Notes: a model not told the origin generated them from the sequence alone. A DNA stretch of 64,000 nucleotides from Silene latifolia (GCF_048544455.1 NC_133538.1:440756311-440820310); one strand, 5' to 3'; counted from the first letter of the stretch, positions 12,461 through 23,323 are shown. Made by a program: numbers and translations.

Positions 12461-12595
12461 AAATAGCGAATTTTGAATTTTCACTATTATTTTTGAAAAT
12501 TGAAGAAAATAGTGAATTTTGAATTTTCACTATTATTTTTGAAAATTGAAGAAAATAGTGAATTTTGAATTTTCACTATTATTTTTGAAATTGGC
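12440..12595. repeat. 46-bp tandem array
   Basis: About three copies of a GAAAATTGAAGAAAATAGTG / TTCACTATTATTTTT unit. Each contains the inverted pair AATAGTGAA...TTCACTATT, so every unit can fold into a hairpin. The motif is shared with the neighbouring 72-bp array. Confidence 0.85.
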
Positions 12596-12938
12596 GGTTT
12601 TGATCGCCGTTTGTTTAAATTTTTCGAAAATAGCGAATTTAAATTTTCACTATTTGATTTTGTCATTGAGAAAATGACGATCTTTAATATCGTCAATGAA
12701 AATTTGAAGTTTAATATGTGAAATTGGGCCAAAGCCCAAATTTCGGTGAAAAAGCAAGGGGAGGCCTGATTGAGGCGCGAGCCATCTTGCGAACCAAAGG
12801 GGCTTCCCTTTTTTCTGTAAAAGACGCGAGTTCAGGGTGCATTTCATTCCTCATCCGTCTTCAACCTTTGACACAAAATAAACCCAAGAACGCCATTGTT
12901 GGTCCTTAAGCTTGCTTCCATTCGTGCCATCAACAACA
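12596..12938. mobile_element. Tat 3' region spacer with GAGGCGCGAGC motif
   Basis: No coding region is seen. It carries one more copy of the GAGGCGCGAGCC motif (12772-12783) followed by AACCAAAGGGG, as in the LTR. Confidence 0.4.
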
Positions 12939-13987
12939 ATGTCATCTGAAGGTATGTATTTCCTCTTGAATCCATTTAAATTTGTTGGCCTTTTAGCTTA
13001 ATTGAATTACGGCAAAATTTTACCCTAGAAAATCGAATTGGGCGTTTTTGATTGAGCCTATTTCGAGCGAAATTGATGATTGTATTAGGTTAGAAACTTG
13101 TTTAGGAGTATAGGGGTACTTTTAGTTTGCATTTTGGTCCCCGTTCCCGCTCCCTATGCTAGAAAAACGTGAGTGAGGTGAGAAACCGTCTCATTTCACA
13201 ATGCCAAGTTTATTTGCTTGGATAATGGGTCCCACTAGGTTGTATTGTAGTCGGGAAAGACCCTATTCGCCATTATGGGCCTTTGTTGGGTATTGTGGGC
13301 AAAATTAGATTTTTTGCCTTTTGTGACGGTCTTATGTCTGACAAAATAAGCATCTGTTTGAGCTTGAATTGAGTCAGTTTGCCTTGAGATGGACCATATT
13401 GGTAGTTTAGGTCACCTTGGGGCGCGATAAAATCACGCTTGCCTTTTTGCGGTCGTTTTTGAATTTTGACCGGCTTGTGCTCATATTAGCGCATGAATTG
13501 CCTTTTCGAGCCGTGGAAAAATTTCCCGTTGCATTGGGAACGTATTTTGGTTTGTTGGCGGACCTTGTAGGGGTCTTGAAATGCCGATTTTTTGTGGTTT
13601 TGACTCGTCTTTTGCTTGAAAAGATGGGCGAGTCGTTTTTTTGTGTTTGTTTTGTGTGAATTGTTTTGTTCCTGTTTTGTTTCGCTGGGTTTGGGCGGGA
13701 TTGCCCTTGTTTTGTTTTGCAGGTTGCTTTTGTTTTGGGTTTGTCCATTTCACGCCGTCATAATGCCGAAATTTCAGCTGACGTTCTTTGTTTGTTTCTT
13801 TTTTATCCCAGGGTATCATTTGGGACCTATGGGGTCTGCCGTGGAGGCCTTGGAGGAGGAAGACGATCCCGGAGGAGCTGCAGTGACCGAGGAGGCTGCC
13901 GGATTTAAGGCGGTGGTGGAGGATGCTTCCGTAGAGGAGGAGAGGCGGCTGATATGGCCGGCTTGTCCTTTTCATTGTGGCTCATAG
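12939..13987 (+). CDS. Candidate two-exon antisense mini-gene in Tat element
   Basis: Weak candidate. ATG TCA TCT GAA G (12939-12951) is followed at once by GTATGT, a strong splice-donor consensus. A pyrimidine run ending CAG (13809-13811) can serve as acceptor. Joining 12951 to 13812 keeps a frame that runs through a Glu/Ala/Gly-rich stretch (GPMGSAVEALEEEDD...) to TAG at 13985-13987, giving about 62 residues. No known domain is recognised. It lies antisense to the Tat element, upstream of and on the same strand as the ORF at 15217. The intron is inferred; a second acceptor-like CAG occurs near 13722. Confidence 0.22.
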
Positions 13988-15117
13988 ACAGGATGGCTGA
14001 TGATTGGGGGCCAGCACCGGGGTGGTGCATCGCATCACGGTTCTTGGCCTCCTCATCATCCGAAGTCTGCAAAACACTGTCTTTATTTTTGTCGTGGAGC
14101 AGGAACGAGGTATTACCGTCATGGTAACCACCTCTGCTTCCGCTGTATGATAGATGTCTGTACTGGATCCTGTTTGTACGGTTAGTTGTCCGTATCAAAC
14201 GTGTTTCGATGTATTTTGCGTGAGGCGGTTTGTATATATGTGTTTTTGGATTGTAGCTCATTTTGTGATTTTTGGCTTTTTTGTGTTGTGTTTCGGAGGA
14301 GCGCTGTCGGCTGTCGATTCTCCTTTTGCTTTGCATCAGTTCCTGCATCGTTAGTATAGAAAAATAGGCAACAGATAGCACATATGCATAAACGTAAACA
14401 CGTAAAAGCATTTGATTGAAAACAAAATTAACCAAGATGACTTGAAGTTAAAATTGATATTTGAAAATTCCGCGACAAGTTGTCACGTTTGGATTCCCAA
14501 AAGGAATTAATTTGAAAATTGAGCAATTAACTCGTGTCTTGAATTAAATTGCATCGGAATTGTTGAAATTGATTTGTGACTCGAAAAAGTTCAAACTCAA
14601 ACCGTCGGGATGAATTTTAGAAAGAGATTTTTGCGAGTATATTTGATTTGATTTTTGTGAGGTCAAGACTCGAATTTGTGAGTGCTTGAAATTTTGCGGA
14701 AAACTGATGTCGTGTTATCAATTTTCGATTTTTATTTTGATGGAAAATTGCGAAAAAGCGAAAAATTTTCAGAATTTCGACCGACATGGAAACGATCCGT
14801 CGCGGATTGGGGCGACTAGCCCTTCCCCCCTTAAAAAGAAAGAAAAATCCGTATGTTTAAAGCTGCGTCATGGAAACCGTGTCGGATTTCGTAAAATGCG
14901 AAAACAAGGAAATGTGAGTGTGAGGAAACACAAAAATGTCCTGGGTCATCCTGAAGAGGCGCGAGCTTCCTGGCGGGAGGTTTGAGGTGTCAGGAGAAAA
15001 CACAAGTTGAAAGAGACAAGTCAACAGCAAGAATCCTGGGGAAGCCTCAAAGAGGCGCGAGCAGCCTGGCGATAGAAGCCGCTCTCCCCTTTTTCTGAAA
15101 AAACGCGCTGATCAGTT
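13988..15117. mobile_element. Non-coding spacer in Tat 3' region
   Basis: No supported gene. Two more GAGGCGCGAGC motifs occur at 14956 and 15052. The segment just before 15120 looks like an upstream promoter region for the antisense ORF. Confidence 0.4.
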
Positions 15118-15118
15118 T

Positions 15119-15127
15119 GTATAAATA
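15119..15127 (+). promoter_or_regulatory. TATA box of antisense ORF
   Basis: GTATAAATAG lies about 97 bp upstream of the ATG at 15217. The intervening leader is rich in CTT repeats (15188-15202), which is typical of plant 5' untranslated leaders. No comparable box serves the minus strand here. Confidence 0.5.
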
Positions 15128-15216
15128 GTGATGTTTGTGCTTCATTGTTTCATCATCCGAAACACAAAAAAAACATCTCGACAAAACTTCTTCTTCTTCT
15201 TCCACAAAAATATTTC

Positions 15217-16677
15217 ATGGATGCTTTTGAGAACGCATTGCGACAATGGTGCCGGGATTTGTCGCCTCCCGAAAAGTATCAACTCGTTTGCATGGGAGTT
15301 GGTCAATTGTTGGTGCTCCGTCAAGTCAAGGTGCAACCTTCATTTCTTGAAGCATGTTCTCGGTTTTGGGATTCGAAACACCATATTTTCGTTTTCCCGA
15401 AAGGTGAGATTTGTCCTCTTGCCAAAGAAGTTGGAGCCATTGGTGGGTGGCCAGGTTGTGTTCCGGTGCTTCCTCCGACTCGGTTGTGCTACAAGGAGAA
15501 ATTATATTCCATGTTGAGCTTGTCAACAAGCCAAATCAACTCCCTTCTTACTCCACATGGTGTGGATATGTTGGCTCTTATCAACATCTTTTCAAACCAA
15601 TTAGATGCCAATGTCTCGGAGGTGGCTAGGAGAAGGGCTCTTGCCTTTTGTCTTGTCCATGTGTACCTCTTTGTTGATATTTTGAAGAAGGAGGGGCCAA
15701 AATCTTATGGTAGCATGACCCTTATTCATGTGGTTGAGCAAATGGAGCATGGTAGAGATCCATCATGGTTGGTGCTTGGAGAGATCGTCCAAGCTTTGGA
15801 CAAGGAAGGCTCTTGTGGAGAAGCTCCCTCCTTCAGATCCCCGAGGATCCTCCAAGTGTGGCTATTGGAGAGGCTAAGGTATGTAGAGCCTCCGGTTAAT
15901 CCTTCTTCTTATTCCTTCCGTCATCTTACCATGAGGAAGAAGTTGTACCCGGATAGTTTTGCTTCTACCGAGGCTTATTTGGCCGCAAGATTGGCGGAGG
16001 AGGATGGTCCTCACATCCGTTGAGTGGTGCCGTGGTGGCACTTGAGGTCCTTCACGGGGTTGCCCGCTTCGAGTGCTAGTCCTCGTTCTTTGATGGTGGT
16101 GGGCTTGAAGGTTGTTTCTTTCATTTATCCTGAAAGGCTCAAGAGGCAAATGGGGCGTCAACAAAAGGTGCCCGCTCAAGATACTCTTGTCCAAGAGAAT
16201 GTTTTCCGGAACTCCGAGTTTGTGGAGATCTTTGAAATATGGTGGGCCACTCGGCCACTTTGGGAGGTACCCAACCCCGTTGCCACGACATGGGTGACTC
16301 CCTCTTATGTCAAGTGATCACGAGCTCCGTCCTTGGAAGAGAGGTCCAAATTTCGTAAGGACGAGGTCGTCGACTTGAAGTACCGAGAGGTTGGCAAGGC
16401 CAACCGTTCCTTCTTTGAGGAGTATGTTAATGGAGTTAGCCCGGATGTGATGAGACCACCGAAGAGGAGGAGTTCGGGTCCCAAGAGTATGGTGAGCCGT
16501 GCATTGGCTTGTTTTGGGTCGAACATGGGGTCTTGTGCTAGACCGGAGGCCGTCGCCGTCTTAGATCCGTTGAGGATCCGTTCCGAGGAGGAAGTCCATG
16601 CTAGGCGGGCCAACAAGAAGAACAAGGGGAAGATGTACCCCGAGGGAAAAGGCAAAGGTAGAATGGAAGAGTGAAGA
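15217..16677 (+). pseudogene. Antisense ORF (aORF) of Tat/Retand-like element, DUF7745-like
   Basis: One reading frame of about 485 codons on the strand opposite to gag-pol, interrupted by in-frame TGA at 16021-16023 and 16315-16317. The N-terminus (LRQWCRDLSPPEKYQL, then SRFWDSKHHIFVF) resembles the plant DUF7745/plant-mobile-domain-like proteins found in Tat elements and host genes. The C-terminus is very basic (RRANKKNKGKMYPEGKGKGR). An additional antisense ORF between integrase and 3' LTR is a known trait of Retand/Ogre-type elements; its function is not established. Start chosen at 15217, downstream of the TATA box and CTT-rich leader. The two stops suggest this copy is dead. Confidence 0.65.
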
Positions 16678-17480
16678 CCTCCATTACCCGCTTTATTATT
16701 ATGTTGTATTATTGTTGTGAGTTTTTATTATGTTGTACTAGCTAGTTATTGTGTGTTTTGTGCTAGTTTTATTATGTGAGGTGTTTTAGTCGACACCTTA
16801 GCTTTGATAAGTTGTAGACTCGTCGAGCTCTATTTGTTGTTGAAAATGTAATCTCTCCCATTATTAATTAAATAAGAGGATTCCCCGTGTTGAAAATTGT
16901 GAACGCTCGTTTCTTCCATCCATTTTGTAAAAGCAATTCAATTTGAATCGTCCTAAACATTTGCACTTGGGAAAGTGGTATTTTGTGAGGAAGGGAGAAA
17001 GGCTTATTTTTGTATTTTGTGGGAAAGGGGAGTGGTTTCCCTTTCTTTTTTGATGGGGATGTAGTTTTGTATGTGGGTGATGTGTTTTTTTTTTTATTAT
17101 GGGGATGGTTTTTTTTATTGTGGGAATGGTTGTATCCTTCTTGTGTAAGAAAGGACTGCCTACGTATTCCCCTGAAGAGGTGAAATCAAACCATGATCGT
17201 AGTTCGAAATGTTTTGTAAATTTGATTGGGTTTTGTGGTTGTATCCCTCATGCATAAGAGGGACTGCCTACGTATCCACCTGAAGAGGTGAAATCAAACC
17301 ATGCTCGTAGTTCAGGGTTTTTTTTGTTTTAGTGCAAATGGATGTTGCCTTTGACAGATCAAAGGACCTTTTAAATGGGCAAGGTGCCGCAGCTTAGACT
17401 CAATAAAACATGCAATTTAAAATCAGAACATGTTGAGGAACTTGACTTGAAAAGGGGTTGATGTGTTTGCTAGTTGTAAA
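16678..17480. mobile_element. Spacer between aORF and integrase with direct repeat
   Basis: T-rich non-coding DNA. A direct duplication of about 60-70 bp is clear at about 17140-17210 and 17250-17315, both with GGACTGCCTACGTAT and CTGAAGAGGTGAAATCAAAC. A closely similar CTGCCTACGTAT block is familiar in Tat/Ogre untranslated regions. Confidence 0.6.
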
Positions 17481-17508
17481 ACTAGGCTAGGTCGTTGGTT
17501 CCTACGGT

Positions 17509-17903
17509 TCAAGGGTAGTATTTCTTGAGTTGGTCTAGGTTGGCCGGGTTTGTAAAATCCTCCCCATCTAGGTCACTCAGTCTCACTGCGCCCCCCGAAA
17601 GTATTTTCTTGACCAGGTATGGCCCGGCCCAGTTGGGTTTGAATTTCCCCCTCGGATCGACGGGTAGCGGTGCTCGAACTGATTTGAGGACCAAGTCGCC
17701 CTCCTGGATATTCCTGGGTTTAACCTTCTTGTTGAATGCATGTTGTATACGTTGTTGGTATAGCTGGACGTTGTGCAAGGCGTTGAGTCGTCGTTCGTCT
17801 AGAAGAGTGAGTTGCTCGTACCTTTGACGGGTCCATTCCGCCTCAGGGACTTGACTCTCCAATAGGATGCGTAGAGAAGGGACCTCTAACTCGACAAGTG
17901 TGC
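17509..17903 (-). pseudogene. Tat-like integrase C-terminal domain
   Basis: The C-terminal part of gypsy integrase, which binds DNA during insertion. The translation has LVELEVPSLRIL, then NVQLYQQRIQHAFNKKVKPR, GDLVLKSVRAP, and FKPNWAGPYLVKKIL...GGAVRLSDLDG, ending LDQLKKYYP before a stop. That is the usual tail of Tat-lineage integrases. The catalytic DDE core is missing: homology stops at about 17904, where copia-related sequence begins. Its orientation and place between gag (copy A) and the 3' LTR fit one element. Confidence 0.8.
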
Positions 17904-18393
17904 GCCACCAATTCTCTTGTCCTATTACTATCTCCCACTCAATGCAAGGTGTCTTTCGGGTCGTACTTGCAAGTGATCATATCGAGAGTGGTTTCCTCGA
18001 TCTGGAGAATAACTGATTTGACAGGAATTATCTACCATAGATACCTTCCGAGCGTGGCCACGCATTTCCAGTTCGTTACTCCTACAGTGACCCTGAGATA
18101 TTGTTTTAACCCTGACAAGGGGGTGGACAATTCCTATCGCACTTATTCCCTTCGACTAGCCACAGCCATCATAACCCAAAATATGCCCATTTGACCCCAT
18201 TTACGAAGGTCGTAGTAACATAAATCAAAGCTAATCTGAAACTGTGCCATCTTAGGTGAACAGTCTTTAGTCAAAATAATCGACTCATTAGAATACTAGA
18301 TTAGCTCTCGCCACGACCAGGCTATATAAATTTGCCAGAACTCTATAAGCGGTCACCGCCCGACAAAGTGTTCCTAACAGTCTGCCTATGTGA
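17904..18393 (-). mobile_element. Non-coding copia-associated fragment
   Basis: About 490 bp without a credible ORF lying between the integrase remnant of the Tat element and the broken copia integrase. It has a minus-strand relationship to the copia block by position only. It may be an internally deleted copia 3' region or a separate insert. Confidence 0.35.
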
Positions 18394-19126
18394 TCAACTA
18401 GTCATCTCACATGACTGTATGGCGACATCATTTAATTGAGGTGTTCCAGGTGGAGTTAACTGTAGAGCGATTCCACGGTCTTTAAGGTGTTGATCAAACT
18501 CATTTGAAAGATATTCGCCACCCCGATCTGAACGGAGTGCTTTAATCTTGCTACCCAGTTGGTTCTGTACCCTATTCTGGTATTCCTTGAATTTGTCAAA
18601 GGACTCACTTTTATGCTTCATTAAGTAGACATATCCGTATCTACTCAAATCGTCCGTGAAAGTGATAAAATATCTATAGCCATCTCTAGCGGTAATTGAC
18701 ATAGGTCCACATACGTCCGTTTGTATGAGTCCTAATAGGTCACTAGCGCGCATTCCAACACCTTTGAAGGAAATTCGAGTCATCTTGCCAATGAGACATG
18801 ATACACACGTGCCATATGCAGAAAATCCGAATGAGGGAATAGTCCCATTATCGGCGAGTTTCTTTACGCGTTTCTCATTTATGTGTCCCATGTCGACAAT
18901 GCCATAGATAGGTTTGATCTTTGTCACCAACCTTTAATTTCTTATTATTCATGTGTAATACTTCCGTGGTTTGATCTAAGACATAAATTCCATTCATGGA
19001 AACTGCTTTGCCATAAATCATTTCATTAAAAGAGAAAATACAACTATTATCCTTTATTGAAAATGTAAAACCGTCTTTAGCAAGTACGGAAACAGAAATA
19101 ATATTCTTAGATAAATCTGGGTACAT
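18394..19126 (-). pseudogene. Ty1/copia GAG-pre-integrase and integrase fragment
   Basis: Minus-strand pol of a copia element. Block 19126-18875 shows the end of protease and the pre-integrase region (VLHMNNKK...YLWHCRHGT in place of the usual LWHRRLGH). Block 18930-18394 shows integrase: the zinc-binding CVSCLIGKMTR, the first Asp in QTDVCGPM, and the second Asp in LRSDRGGEYLS. It stops at PPGTPQLNDVA, right where the catalytic Glu should follow. Reverse transcriptase and RNase H are absent. A frame change separates the two blocks. Confidence 0.8.
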
Positions 19127-20289
19127 AGTAATTTATTTAAAGATAACTCAAAACCACTAGGGAGTTGGATTACATATGTTCCCTTCGAGGCAGCAGCAAC
19201 TCGTGCTCCATTCCCGACTCGCAGGTCCACATCACCTTTTTCGAGAGGTGTGATGTTCTTTAGGCCCTGCAAATGATTACACAGATGAGAACCACAACCA
19301 GTAACTAGTACCCAAGTTCCGAAGCTTGCATGGTTAATCTCAATCATATGAATATAAGATGACATACCAACAGGAACGACGCGGCCTGCCTTGATGTCCT
19401 CACGGTAGACGGGACAGTTCCTCCTCCAATGTCCAGTCTTGTGCCAAAGGTGGCACTCTATGTCACCGCCCTTGCTCTTTGTCTTGCCCTGTGAGCCACT
19501 AGTCTCACCAGGCGCACTCTTACCGTTTCCTGGCTTCTTAAACTTTAGCTTACCTACAGCTAGGTCGCCATGAGCCTTGCCCTTACCTTTACCTTTGTTG
19601 TAAATTGTGAGAACATCCTGCTTCATGCTCCCACTCAATTTCATATCCTTCTCGGTCTGTATGAGAAAGGAGTGTAGCTCATGAGGACTCTTTTTCAAGT
19701 CATTCATGTATTAGTTCGCCCTAATAAGGGCAAAACCATCGTGAAGAGAATGAAGCATTCGGTCAATGACAATGCTCTCACTGATTTTACAATTCAGTGC
19801 CTCCAGCTTCTCGACATTCTCAATCATGTGAAGAATGTGTGGGCTAACCGGTTGCCCTTCTGGAGTTTCGCATCAAAGAAGCGACAGGTATGTTCATATG
19901 TGATGATTCTCGGTGCCTTTGAGAACTCATTAGTGAGCGTGGTGAAAATCTTGTTTGCACCTTGGGCAATGAAGCGTCTCTGCAAATTGGTTTCCATTGC
20001 AAAGTTGAGTACGTTCTTTATCGCACCCGCTTCCATAACGAAATCACTATAAGCGAGTGATTCATTGACTCATGCATTTGGGCCTGGGTTGACCGGTATT
20101 GGCTCAGTTAAATACCTGAGCTTACCGTCAGCAATGGCAAGATTCCGTAGTGCCGCCTCCCAGGTCCGCAAAATTGGACCCATCATTCTTCAGTCGAGTG
20201 GACTGATTCATTTGGTCCATAAACATTTTTAGCCAGGACGAACGATCTAGTGTGGCACTAGGCATTGGGATTGCGTTATTTCCAGCCAT
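19054..20289 (-). pseudogene. Ty1/copia gag and protease
   Basis: Gag starts at ATG 20289 (MAGNNAIPMPSATLDRSSW) and runs through stops and frame changes to a long open part at 19707-19054. That part holds one zinc knuckle (CHLWHKTGHWRRNC; canonical is CX2CX4HX4C, here CX3) near 19430-19475, and the protease core. The protease active site reads WVLVTGCGSHLCN: the catalytic Asp of the usual DTGCGSH is Val, so the enzyme would be dead. The order gag, PR, pre-integrase, integrase in one reading direction is that of copia. Confidence 0.8.
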
Positions 20290-22329
20290 TTGTTGTAACA
20301 GTATTATTGATAATAAACGTGTTCTACACTTTGAAAGAAGAATAAAATAATAAGCAGGTGCATCGTTTTGATTTTAAGTCTAATGAACTAATGTCATAAC
20401 GCGAAGACTCAAAACATTTATACAATTGACCTCCCTCAAGAATTATATAAATGACCCCAAGACTCAATTCTCTGCAAATTGATAAGCTAACCTTTTAGCT
20501 AATTCTACCGTTAGAATTCTTGGTCGATAAATTTCTGTAAATTCTATCTTTAGTCCATCATAATCACGAGAAACTCTTCGGACTATGATGTTGAGGTAAA
20601 CTAAGTCAACACAACTACTTACCCAACGTAGAAAGGGTCATATTAGGCCTACCGTCGAAGAAGGGACTCATAGATGTTTGCCCTTATAAAGACTAATATC
20701 AATTTCCGTTTTAGAGGAAGATCCCATCAACTATTTTTAATTCATTTTAAGTGAACTATAATCTAGCATGCGAGATGATTTAAACTAAAGTGATGGCTTA
20801 TAGACTGTGACATCTGCATGTCCATGAAAACTAACATACAACTATATGAGTTAATTTTCATGCATTTTAGTAGTAGGTGGTTTGGTTTTAGGCGGAATAT
20901 GATGCAATTACTAGCAAGTGAATGAAAAGCAATAAAATGAAAAACGTAAAAAAAAACAGTAAAAGTCGTAGTGTGGCCTATCCTATCAAAATGAACAATA
21001 AATACAAGTTTGGAATCCATCCTTGGACCCGAGAAGCTTGTCTTGATGTTCCATCTTGATCCATGTAGCGGGAGTGAGCTTGAATCTTCATCTTTAGTCT
21101 TCATTGAAATTACAATAAATAAAATTACATAATTGACCTATTAATTACATTCTAATTTCAAAACCCAAAACTAAAATAAAGGAGATTCGAGATCTCATAA
21201 TTAAATAAAAATCATGTTTCCTTCATTACGAAAACATAATTGACTAAGGCCACACTAAGTATTACAAATTACAACCGATTGCAAAATTAAATACGTAAAT
21301 AAAATTCATTCATTCGATTCATTCAACATAATTAAAAGCATCAACTAAAATAAATTAAACATACATAATACAATACATTAATTATGTTGATTAATTTATC
21401 CAAACCACCTATTTAAATTAAATTAAGTGACAATTCCGCAATTTAATCACATTAATTTCATTTCAATCCATATTAAACTTGTAATATGAATTCTATCCGT
21501 CAAAATTTTAAACCGCTTTAAAATAACTCGGTATCTTTAAATTGTGAACCGATTCACAATAACTAATTGGCCAAAAATAAAAAAAAAAATAAAAACCAAT
21601 TAAAATTGGTTCGGCTGAAAAAAATAAACAAATTTTTTTTTTTTAACAGCTACTACACGGCTGATCATAAAAAAAAAACAGCCCCTTCCCCTTTTTTTAT
21701 TCGGCAATTAAGAAAGAAAAAAAAAACTTCCATAATTTTTTTTCCGGAAAAAAAACTTTCCTTCTTTTCTTTTTTTTCTGATTCGGTAATAGAGAAAAAA
21801 AATAACCTAAAAACGTTTTTTTTTTTCACGGCATACCTAAAAAAAATGAGCCGTCAAAATTATTTTTCTTTTGCGGCAAAAAACCCTAATACAAAAATTG
21901 ATGAAGAACAAAGTTTATAGTTGCTAATAGAACATGGTTTAGCAAATGAATTAACAATCATGATTAATCTTATATGCTAAAATTATATAGCAAAAACAAG
22001 TTCTTGTATCAATGACATGATGATACTATATTTATTTTAACTTAATCTGCATTAAATCAAAATCTACCAATTCTCATATGATAATTTTAACCGATTAAAA
22101 CAATGATATGATCTAAAGAAATTGGATATAAATCATCAAACAAAAGGAAAAACGAAAGAAGAAAAAAAACAGGTCGAAAGATAAAAAACTCGGCCAAATT
22201 TTGTTTTTTTTTTTGTTTTTTTTTTTTTTAGCCGAAAAAAAAAACGAAACCCTAATTTTTTTTGAAAATAAGGTTATTGTTTACATAAAATTTTTATGAA
22301 AATCATCAAAATCAAAAACGTGGCCTAGT
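20290..22329 (-). mobile_element. Long leader of copia element
   Basis: Two kilobases between PBS and gag, AT-rich and without a supported gene. 21567-22270 is dense with A and T homopolymers. The minus-strand leader would be transcribed from the LTR at 22344-23323. Confidence 0.6.
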
Positions 22330-22341
22330 GCTCTGATACCA
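22330..22341 (-). other. Primer-binding site (initiator tRNA-Met)
   Basis: The minus strand reads TGGTATCAGAGC, the standard complement to the 3' end of plant initiator tRNA-Met used by copia elements. It lies two bases from the LTR end. Confidence 0.9.
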
Positions 22342-22343
22342 CT

Positions 22344-23323
22344 TGTGGGAAATAAGTCTGTATACTTCCCTTAAACTAGAAGGATTATAACGATTTAATA
22401 AAGATGATCAATGGTCATAAAATAAAATACATAAACAAGAGTAAAGGATTCAGAAATAACCTTTGGTCCTAGCAAATATGGCCTAAGAACAATATCAAAA
22501 TTGATATTCGCCTATTAGTTGCACCCAAGACGATCTGAGATATGCCCTTTGATTATGCTAGAAATCAATCTAAAATTTTCTGTAAAATTTAATTGTCTTT
22601 GTGTTCTTGTGATGAGAAAGATGAGGCAAGGTCAAGAAAAAGCATTAGGTTAGAAATAATTCTCTACCTTTCTCTTATATAGACCGAATAACCAAATTAA
22701 TTAGGAAAGATATTACTCTCCTAATTTTCGGCCAATGTTGACCGAAATAAGGAATAAAATTTCCTTATTTTTGGTCTTTCCAAAAAAATATAAAGTGTGT
22801 TAAATTGTCATCTAGTGAGGATCGAACCCATGACCTCTTGGCTTGTGTACCCTCACTATTACCACTATGACACATTCAATTTGTTGATATTAAATACAAC
22901 TGATTATATTTAATTACGAATTAACAGATTAATTCGTCCAAACTAACCTTATATATATTTAATTAAATATAACTTATTATATTTAATTTACGAATTGACA
23001 GTTAATTCGTCTCAACTTAATATTATTTAATTTTCATTAAATAATTATCTCATCAACACATTGACTAACTTTTTAGTCATTTTGGGCATCAATGTAATTA
23101 TATTTCTATAACCACATTTCTCAAATACGTCCTATAGGTGTGACCTTTAGGGACCAGTTAATCACCGCCATCAGTATGATAATAACGTCAAACTTTCTAG
23201 CAAGCCAACCGTTATTAGGTAAACGTTAATCAACTGATTAAATATACGAAGTATACCCTTGTGAACCTGTAAGAGATTTACAAATGTTATCACACTAATT
23301 TGTGGAGGACACCAGCTCCAACA
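22344..23323 (-). mobile_element. Ty1/copia 5' LTR
   Basis: A 980-bp LTR running, on the minus strand, from TGTTGGAGCTGG to TTCCCACA. It is adjacent to the PBS and abuts Tat gag-pol at 23324 (GATCCATCATC), so the element inserted into, or recombined with, the Tat copy at that place. No second LTR is found near 17904. A direct duplication (ATTATATTTAAT...ACGAATT) occurs around 22910-23010, and a tRNA-like block at 22806-22872. Confidence 0.8.
22806..22872 (-). other. tRNA-like (Pol III A/B box) sequence inside copia LTR
   Basis: The minus strand starts TGTCATAGTGGTAATAG and ends in GGGTTCGATCCTC...ATGACA. It contains an A-box-like TAGTGGTAATAG (22856-22867), a perfect B-box core GGTTCGATCC (22819-22828), and TGTCAT/ATGACA ends that pair like an acceptor stem. 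The T and anticodon arms pair poorly, so it is not called a functional tRNA. It could be a tRNA relic or the head of a SINE. Confidence 0.4.

Noticed and set aside
13616-13987. Single-exon reading of the 123-codon plus-strand ORF
   Set aside because: The first half is a T/G-rich intron-like stretch ending in a pyrimidine run and CAG; only the part after 13812 looks coding, so it is noted only as a weak spliced candidate.
13407-14435. Minus-strand ORFs of 113-176 codons
   Set aside because: No recognisable domain, biased Lys/Thr/Ser composition and position in a Tat untranslated region; likely chance.
21567-21920. 117-codon Lys/Phe-rich ORF
   Set aside because: Built from A and T homopolymers in the copia leader.
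22806-22872. Functional tRNA gene
   Set aside because: A and B boxes and the acceptor-like ends are there, but the anticodon and T stems do not pair well, and it lies inside an LTR.
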